Below, one piece after another: positions 15,333-20,457 of a DNA stretch of 20,457 nt. The stretch covers positions 1 to 20,457 of the forward strand of contig JBBQFC010000058.1 of NCBI GenBank assembly GCA_038321615.1, in the 5' to 3' direction. Positions within the stretch are counted from its first letter, which is position 1; each line of letters starts with the position of its first letter. The DNA comes from JBBQFC01 sp038321615 (lineage in GTDB: Bacteria; Bacteroidota; Bacteroidia; Flavobacteriales_D; Cryomorphaceae). Made by a program: the position numbers and the translations under genes. The notes beneath the pieces are model-generated. The model was not told the origin of the DNA and made no database searches. It saw only the letters and a program-made list of their open reading frames with translations.

Positions 15333-16274
15333 ATGAGTACTCAGTACACGAGAGACATACTAATGATGCGCCCATATAAGTTTGGCGCCAATAGTGAAAC
15401 CGCGAAGAGCAATGGATTTCAAACTCTTCAAACAGATTCTGACGAGATAGCCCAAAAAGCGCACCAGGAGTTTGACGAGCTTGTCGCTTTGTTGCGAAAG
15501 GAAGGGGTGCGAGTGGCACTTTTTCAGGACGATGCCTTTCCAAATACGCCGGATGCTGTTTTTGTAAATAACTGGGTGAGCTTTCACGAAGATGGCCGCG
15601 TAGTGCTCTATCCCATGCTGGCAGAAAACCGTCGGGGCGAGCGACGTGAAGAAATCTTAGACATTTTGGCCGATGATTTTGGTTTCAGCATTACCGATGT
15701 GGAAGATTTCAGCGGTTTCGAAACCGAAAGTCTCTTCCTCGAAGGCACAGGCAGTATGGTGCTCGATCGGATTAACCTTAAGGCTTATGCCGCTTTAAGT
15801 CCGCGCACGGATTTTGAGATTTTAGAAACGTTTTGCGAGCGGTTCGATTACGACCCTGTCACTTTCGACACCAATATGAGCGACGGCGCAACAGAAATGC
15901 CCGTTTATCACACCAATGTAATGCTCTCCATTGCTCCAGCTTTTGCCATGGTCTGCATGCAGGCTATAGCCAATGATAAAGATCGCGAGAAGTTGAAGAA
16001 TGCACTCAAAAATGATGGAAAGAAGATTATCGAAATCACGATTGCGCAAATGCGTGCATTTTGCGGGAACGTGCTAGTGGTGGGCAATGAGCAGAATGAA
16101 CTGCTCTGTGTGATGAGTTCGCAGGCCTATGAAAGCTTCCGACCCGATCAGCTTGATGCCATAGCAAAACACGCCCGTGTAATTCATAGCCCCCTAAATA
16201 CCATTGAAAAGCTCGGTGGTGGAAGTGCTCGTTGCATGATGGCCGAACTGTTTTTACCCCGAATAAACCCATGA
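15333..16274 (+). CDS. ctlX: Citrulline utilization hydrolase CtlX (arginine deiminase-related)
   Basis: A 313-residue member of the amidinotransferase/deiminase (guanidino-group-modifying) fold, closest by eye to the CtlX group, which degrades citrulline to ornithine, CO2 and ammonia. Probable catalytic residues are D74 in FPNTPDAVFVNNW, H193 in YHTNVMLSI, and the nucleophile C301 in GGGSARCMMAELF. E137 in EGTGSMVLDR is the usual substrate-binding acid. All are present. The length is that of CtlX and much shorter than arginine deiminase (about 410). The start ATG at 15333 lies 24 nt after the arginase stop, and the stop overlaps the argS start by 4 nt (ATGA). Other annotation names for this family are 'arginine deiminase-related' and 'amidinotransferase'. 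Confidence 0.83.
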   Translation: MSTQYTRDILMMRPYKFGANSETAKSNGFQTLQTDSDEIAQKAHQEFDELVALLRKEGVRVALFQDDAFPNTPDAVFVNNWVSFHEDGRVVLYPMLAENRRGERREEILDILADDFGFSITDVEDFSGFETESLFLEGTGSMVLDRINLKAYAALSPRTDFEILETFCERFDYDPVTFDTNMSDGATEMPVYHTNVMLSIAPAFAMVCMQAIANDKDREKLKNALKNDGKKIIEITIAQMRAFCGNVLVVGNEQNELLCVMSSQAYESFRPDQLDAIAKHARVIHSPLNTIEKLGGGSARCMMAELFLPRINP

Positions 16275-18052
16275 TTGAATCGCTTATACAAAATACTGCC
16301 GCTACGGGAGCCAGGAAGTGCTTCGACTTAGATATAAGCGCCGAAGATTTCCAAATTCAAGATACCCGAAAGGAATTTGATGGGGAGTTTACTTTAGTAG
16401 TCTTCCCATTGGTTAAACTCGCACGGAAATCGCCTACCGAAATTGGCCAGATTATGGGCGATTTCTTAATGAATAATCTTTCCGAATATCTTGAATCCTA
16501 TCATGTTGTACAGGGTTTTTTGAACTTAAAATTGAAGCCTTCCTTTTGGCACAACCACCTTTATAACCATGCGTTAAAACCAAATTTTGGAACAGCTCCG
16601 AAAGCATCTAAAGGACAAATGGTGGTGGAATATTCATCTCCAAACACGAATAAGCCGTTGCATTTAGGGCATTTGCGAAATAATTTTCTCGGCTACAGCG
16701 TGGCGCAGATACTCGAAGCTCATGGCCATACCGTAGCTAAGGTTCAGATTATCAATGATCGCGGTATTCATATTTGCAAATCTATGGTCGCCTGGAAGCT
16801 TTTCGGTGCTGGCGAAACTCCAGAAACGGCAGGTGTCAAAGGCGATCATTTGGTGGGTCGTTACTATGTGAAGTTCGACCAGGTGTACAAATCTCAAATA
16901 GCTGAGGCCATTGCAGGCGGCTCCACACAGGCAGAAGCGGAAGCAGATGCCCCGATAATGGTAGAAGCTCGCGAAACGCTTCGACTTTGGGAAGAAGGCG
17001 ACCGTGAGACCTATGCCCTCTGGCAACGTATGAATGGCTGGGTTTACCGCGGCTTTAGCTCCACCTACCAGCGAATGGGGGTGGACTTCGAAAAGCTTTA
17101 TTACGAAAGCGACACCTGGCTTTTGGGAAAAGATATTGTGCTGAAAGGCCTGTCAGATGGTCATTTTTACAGAAAGGAAGATCAATCAGTTTGGGTCGAT
17201 TTGACGGATCTCGGCCTCGATGAAAAATTGCTTTTACGGAAGGATGGCACCACCGTTTACATGACCCAAGACTTAGGTACAGCCGTGCTTCGCTTCCAAG
17301 ACTACCCAGATATGATAGGGCAAGTTTATACGGTGGGTAACGAGCAGGAACATCATTTTAAAGTTCTCTTTGCCATCCTGAAAAAGCTGGGCCATGAATG
17401 GGCAGATAATTGCATGCATCTGTCGTATGGTATGGTAGAATTGCCCGATGGCAAGATGAAATCCCGGGAAGGAACTGTTGTCGATGCCGACGATCTCATG
17501 GAACAAATGGCTCAATCGGCTGGTGCGATTACCGCCGAACTTGGAAAGGTCGAAAGCCTAAGCGATGCAGATCGAAAAATCCTTTTCGAACAAATCGGTA
17601 TGGCAGCTTTGAAGTATTTTCTTTTAAAGGTAGATCCCAAGAAGAGCATGCTTTTTAATCCAGAAGAAAGCATCGATTTCAATGGCCATACCGGGCCATT
17701 TATTCAATATACCTACGCACGTATTTCAAGTATTCTTCGGCAGTATGGAAATTCTTTTGAGCCCATAGCCGCCGCTTTCGAATTAAACGCTTGGGAGCGC
17801 AACCTGCAACAGAAATTGTATGGCTATCCGGCCACCATTGCGCTGGCAGCGAGCAACTATAATCCGGCATTGTTAGCAAATTATCTTTTCGATCTTACCA
17901 AAGATTTTAATTCATTCTACCACCATTGCTCTATCCTTCAAGCCGAAAACGAAGCGAGCACGCGGTACCGGGCGGCATTGGCTAAGGCGGTTTCCCAAAT
18001 TTTAAGCGGTGGCATGGCACTTTTGGGCATTGAATTGCCCGAGCGTATGTAA
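16271..18052 (+). CDS. argS: Arginyl-tRNA synthetase
   Basis: A 593-residue class I enzyme that charges tRNA-Arg. The N-terminal Add1 domain (about residues 1-100) is followed by the HIGH motif as HLGH (131-134) in SSPNTNKPLHLGHLRNN. The KMSKS equivalent is KMKS (395-398) in DGKMKSREGTVVDADDL, the usual Bacteroidota form. A helical anticodon-binding DALR-type domain begins at about GPFIQYTYARISSI. I start at the ATG at 16271, which gives MIESLIQN and overlaps the ctlX stop (ATGA). A TTG at 16232 would add 13 unconserved residues. Position after the arginine and citrulline genes suggests it is expressed with them, although charging arginine is essential and other promoters could lie within ctlX. 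Confidence 0.96.
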   Translation: MIESLIQNTAATGARKCFDLDISAEDFQIQDTRKEFDGEFTLVVFPLVKLARKSPTEIGQIMGDFLMNNLSEYLESYHVVQGFLNLKLKPSFWHNHLYNHALKPNFGTAPKASKGQMVVEYSSPNTNKPLHLGHLRNNFLGYSVAQILEAHGHTVAKVQIINDRGIHICKSMVAWKLFGAGETPETAGVKGDHLVGRYYVKFDQVYKSQIAEAIAGGSTQAEAEADAPIMVEARETLRLWEEGDRETYALWQRMNGWVYRGFSSTYQRMGVDFEKLYYESDTWLLGKDIVLKGLSDGHFYRKEDQSVWVDLTDLGLDEKLLLRKDGTTVYMTQDLGTAVLRFQDYPDMIGQVYTVGNEQEHHFKVLFAILKKLGHEWADNCMHLSYGMVELPDGKMKSREGTVVDADDLMEQMAQSAGAITAELGKVESLSDADRKILFEQIGMAALKYFLLKVDPKKSMLFNPEESIDFNGHTGPFIQYTYARISSILRQYGNSFEPIAAAFELNAWERNLQQKLYGYPATIALAASNYNPALLANYLFDLTKDFNSFYHHCSILQAENEASTRYRAALAKAVSQILSGGMALLGIELPERM

Positions 18053-18074
18053 AGGCTTTTAGGCGCGGAAGTAT

Positions 18075-18083
18075 TACCTTCGC
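18075..18083 (+). promoter_or_regulatory. Possible -7 box of ffh
   Basis: TACCTTCGC in the 52-bp argS-ffh gap differs from TAnnTTTG by one base and ends 21 nt before the ffh ATG at 18105. No TTG sits at the right distance upstream, only a T-rich stretch within the gap near 18057-18060. Weak, so ffh-folD may instead be an extension of the argS transcript. Confidence 0.3.
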
Positions 18084-18104
18084 AGCCTTCCATTACTTAC
18101 TACT

Positions 18105-19454
18105 ATGTTTGAAAATCTTACCGATCGGTTCGATCGCGCGTTTAAAATACTTAAAGGCCAAGGCCAGATTACAGAGGTAAACGTAGCCGAAACCCTGAAA
18201 GAGGTTCGTCGCGCGCTTCTTGAAGCCGATGTCAACTTTAAGATTGCCAAGGATTTCACAAATGAAATCAAGGAAAAGGCGCTTGGCCAGGATGTTTTAA
18301 CAGCCGTTAAGCCAGGTCAATTACTCGTAAAGATTACCCAAGAGTCGCTCGCCGAACTTATGGGGGGCCAAGAAGCTGAGCTTCAGCTCAAGGGAAGTCC
18401 TGCAGTCATTCTGATGTCGGGTTTACAGGGCTCGGGTAAAACCACTTTCTCGGGTAAGCTCGCCAACTATCTAAAAACAAAAAAGAACAAGAAAGTACTC
18501 CTCGTTGCGGCCGACGTTTACCGACCGGCGGCGATCGATCAACTACACGTGCTTGGCGAACAAATTGGCGTAGAAGTTTATTCAAACCGCGAAGAAAAAG
18601 ACCCCGTTAAAATAGCCAGAGCGGCTGTAGAACACGCACGATCTATCTCATGCAATGTTGTAATTATAGACACTGCCGGGCGATTGGCCGTGGATGAGAA
18701 CATGATGCAGGAGATTGCCGCTGTAAAAGCGGCCGTCAATCCTTCTGAAACGCTGTTTGTGGTAGATGCCATGACCGGTCAAGACGCAGTAAATACTGCT
18801 AAGGCATTCAACGACCGACTCAACTTCGACGGTGTGGTGCTTACCAAGCTCGACGGAGATACCCGCGGTGGTGCTGCCATTTCAATCCGATCGGTAGTCG
18901 ATAAACCGATTAAGTTTATCGGTACAGGTGAGAAGATGGAAGCCATCGACGTATTTTACCCCAAACGGATGGCAGACCGGATTTTGGGTATGGGCGACGT
19001 GGTTTCGCTCGTAGAGCGCGCCCAGGAGCAGTACGACGAAGAGAAGGCCCGCAAGCTTCAAAAGAAGATTGCTAAGAACGAATTTAACTTCGACGATTTT
19101 CTTGACCAAATCCAACAAATCAAGAAAATGGGCAATGTGAAAGATTTGATGGGCATGATACCCGGTATGGGCAAGGCTATGAAAAATCTCGATGTCGATG
19201 ACGATGCCTTCAAAGGAATCGAAGCCATTATTCAGTCTATGACCCCTCAGGAGCGTCAGAATTATAAAGTGCTCAACGGTTCGCGCCGAACCCGGATAGC
19301 CAGCGGTAGCGGGACTACCTTGCAGGAAGTAAATCAATTGGTGAAACAGTTTGAAGAAACCCGAAAGATCATGCAGCTCATGTCGAATAAACAAAACATG
19401 GCCAATATGATGAAACAAATGGGTGGGATGAAAGGAATGATGCCGAAGCTATGA
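18105..19454 (+). CDS. ffh: Signal recognition particle protein Ffh
   Basis: A 449-residue SRP54-type GTPase that binds 4.5S RNA and signal sequences to deliver membrane proteins to FtsY and SecYEG. An N-terminal helical domain (about 1-85) precedes the G domain: GLQGSGKTT (106-114), DTAGR (189-193) and TKLD (247-250). The M domain, about 300-449, is methionine-rich near its end (MKQMGGMKGMMPKL). The ATG at 18105 gives MFENLTDRF, the usual Bacteroidota start. Its stop overlaps the folD start in ATGA, so folD is translationally coupled to it. Confidence 0.97.
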   Translation: MFENLTDRFDRAFKILKGQGQITEVNVAETLKEVRRALLEADVNFKIAKDFTNEIKEKALGQDVLTAVKPGQLLVKITQESLAELMGGQEAELQLKGSPAVILMSGLQGSGKTTFSGKLANYLKTKKNKKVLLVAADVYRPAAIDQLHVLGEQIGVEVYSNREEKDPVKIARAAVEHARSISCNVVIIDTAGRLAVDENMMQEIAAVKAAVNPSETLFVVDAMTGQDAVNTAKAFNDRLNFDGVVLTKLDGDTRGGAAISIRSVVDKPIKFIGTGEKMEAIDVFYPKRMADRILGMGDVVSLVERAQEQYDEEKARKLQKKIAKNEFNFDDFLDQIQQIKKMGNVKDLMGMIPGMGKAMKNLDVDDDAFKGIEAIIQSMTPQERQNYKVLNGSRRTRIASGSGTTLQEVNQLVKQFEETRKIMQLMSNKQNMANMMKQMGGMKGMMPKL

Positions 19455-20338
19455 CGTTGATATTGAACGAACCCCTACTTCTGGATGGGAAGCGAACCGC
19501 CGCTTCTATCCGCAAGGAAATAGCCATTACAGTAGCCGACCGAAAAAGCAAAGGTTTGAAAATTCCCCATCTCGCGGCCGTCTTGGTGGGCAACGATGGT
19601 GCAAGCGAAGCCTACGTTAGTTTTAAGGTAAAAGATTGCAAGGAAGTTGGCTTTGAAAGCACGTTAATAAGGAAGCCCGACACCATTACAGAGTCAGAAT
19701 TGCTCGCATTGGTCGATGAGCTTAATGCCGACCCCGGAATCGATGGTTTCATTGTTCAATTGCCACTCCCTAAACATATTGATAACCAGAAGATTATTCA
19801 GCGTATAAACCCCCTTAAGGATGTCGATGGCTTTCACCCGGTAAACGTGGGCAAGATGGCACTTGGGTTGGAAGGTTTTCTTCCCGCCACCCCTTTTGGA
19901 ATTCTGACACTGCTCGAACGCAACGGCATAACCGTGGCTGGAAAGCATTGCGTTGTTTTGGGAAGAAGCAATATTGTAGGATCCCCGTTGAGTATTTTGC
20001 TTTCGCGAAATGCTCCTTTCGGAAACGCCACCGTAACCCTCTGCCATAGCAAAACCACCGATTTGGCTTATCATGCGCGCAATGCGGACATTTTAATTGC
20101 AGCCTTGGGCATACCTGGTTTTGTAAAAGCCGATATGATTAAGAAAGGCGCCGTAATTATCGATGTGGGAACCACACGCGTCGCCGACCCGTTTAAGACC
20201 AGTGGCTTTAGCCTAAAGGGCGATGTACAATTCGAGCCAGTCGCTAAATTAGCATCGGCCATCACCCCCGTACCGGGGGGGGTAGGGCCAATGACACGTG
20301 TAGCACTTCTCTTGAACACGCTAAAGGCCGTAAAATAA
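19451..20338 (+). CDS. folD: Bifunctional methylenetetrahydrofolate dehydrogenase/cyclohydrolase FolD
   Basis: A 295-residue enzyme that interconverts 5,10-methylene- and 10-formyl-tetrahydrofolate with NADP, feeding purine and formyl-methionine synthesis. The catalytic lysine is K59 in ASEAYVSFKVKDC, with Y55. Also visible are DGFIVQLPLP, PLKDVDGFHPVNVG, the Rossmann loop VLGRSNIVGSPLS, ALGIPGFVKADMI and TPVPGGVGPMTRV. Length is normal. The start ATG is shared with the ffh stop (4-nt overlap). The PGGVG codons contain a run of eight G residues (20275-20282). Confidence 0.96.
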   Translation: MTLILNEPLLLDGKRTAASIRKEIAITVADRKSKGLKIPHLAAVLVGNDGASEAYVSFKVKDCKEVGFESTLIRKPDTITESELLALVDELNADPGIDGFIVQLPLPKHIDNQKIIQRINPLKDVDGFHPVNVGKMALGLEGFLPATPFGILTLLERNGITVAGKHCVVLGRSNIVGSPLSILLSRNAPFGNATVTLCHSKTTDLAYHARNADILIAALGIPGFVKADMIKKGAVIIDVGTTRVADPFKTSGFSLKGDVQFEPVAKLASAITPVPGGVGPMTRVALLLNTLKAVK

Positions 20339-20405
20339 AGTTTTACGGCAACCTTCAAAGATTCCAATGATTAAGATATTAAGGCAGAGCGTACCAAGAT
20401 TAAGG

Positions 20406-20436
20406 TTGCGTTCTCCTTGGTGTTAGAGTACCTTTG
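20406..20436 (+). promoter_or_regulatory. Promoter of the gene that begins at the right edge
   Basis: TTG (20406-20408), a 20-nt spacer, then TACCTTTG (20429-20436) fits the Bacteroidota consensus TTG-N19..23-TAnnTTTG exactly. An ATG at 20446 (MEPS..., four codons visible) follows, so the predicted transcript start near 20441 would leave a leader of about 5 nt. An 8-bp inverted repeat, GCAACCTT at 20348-20355 with AAGGTTGC at 20402-20409, spans the gap after folD and overlaps the -33 element. It could be an operator or chance. I cannot identify the downstream gene from four codons. Confidence 0.58.
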
Positions 20437-20457
20437 TCCTCGATTATGGAGCCTTCA

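Noticed and set aside
18882..19418. A 178-codon minus-strand frame opposite ffh
   Set aside because: Histidine- and leucine-rich shadow of the Ffh GTPase and M-domain codons, without its own promoter or motifs.
1..20457. CRISPR array, tRNA/rRNA genes, insertion sequences, prophage or toxin-antitoxin genes
   Set aside because: I looked for spaced direct repeats, tRNA-like cloverleaf sequence, transposase motifs and phage proteins and saw none.

Overview
The window looks like chromosomal core sequence of a Bacteroidota bacterium, most likely in or near the Flavobacteriales. Three kinds of evidence support this: a secreted sugar dehydrogenase with a C-terminal type IX secretion (T9SS) sorting domain, several upstream regions with the Bacteroidota -7 box TAnnTTTG instead of a sigma70 -10 box, and protein families typical of the phylum (DUF2279, DUF4412/GLPGLI-like, LolA next to FtsK, CtlX). 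Genus cannot be read from the sequence. I see no rRNA, tRNA, CRISPR array, insertion sequence or phage gene.

Layout, left to right. Positions 1-1439 (+) hold a two-gene module of unknown function: a small protein cut by the window edge, then a DUF6745 protein. Positions 1436-3247 (-) encode the ribosome-associated GTPase TypA/BipA, convergent with and overlapping DUF6745. A divergent 240 bp region leads to an SPFH/band 7 membrane protein at 3488-4399 (+). Positions 4406-10123 (-) are a rightward-starting, leftward-reading block: FtsK, LolA, and a large secreted glucose/sorbosone dehydrogenase-type protein. Positions 10294-11797 (+) are MsrA and a DUF2279 protein. A non-coding stretch of about 430 bp follows, with what may be the relic of an endonuclease/exonuclease/phosphatase gene on the minus strand. 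Then come a compact Smr-domain protein (+), two paralogous exported proteins of the DUF4412 type (-, overlapping ATGA), and a long plus-strand block: arginase, CtlX, ArgS, Ffh, FolD. A good promoter and an ATG at the right edge mark the start of another gene.

Working together: FtsK and LolA are cell-envelope and division housekeeping. Arginase plus CtlX would convert arginine and citrulline to ornithine, and the same transcription unit runs into arginyl-tRNA synthetase, so it handles the fates of arginine. Ffh (membrane targeting) and FolD (one-carbon folate) are translationally coupled housekeeping genes. The genome is tightly packed: 4-nt ATGA overlaps occur at three same-strand junctions, and three convergent pairs have between -4 and 6 nt between stop codons.

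No clearly novel system (defence, mobile or otherwise) is evident. The best candidate for undescribed biology is the left-edge DUF6745 module; the next most interesting are the arginase-CtlX-ArgS arrangement and the decayed region at 11.8-12.2 kb.
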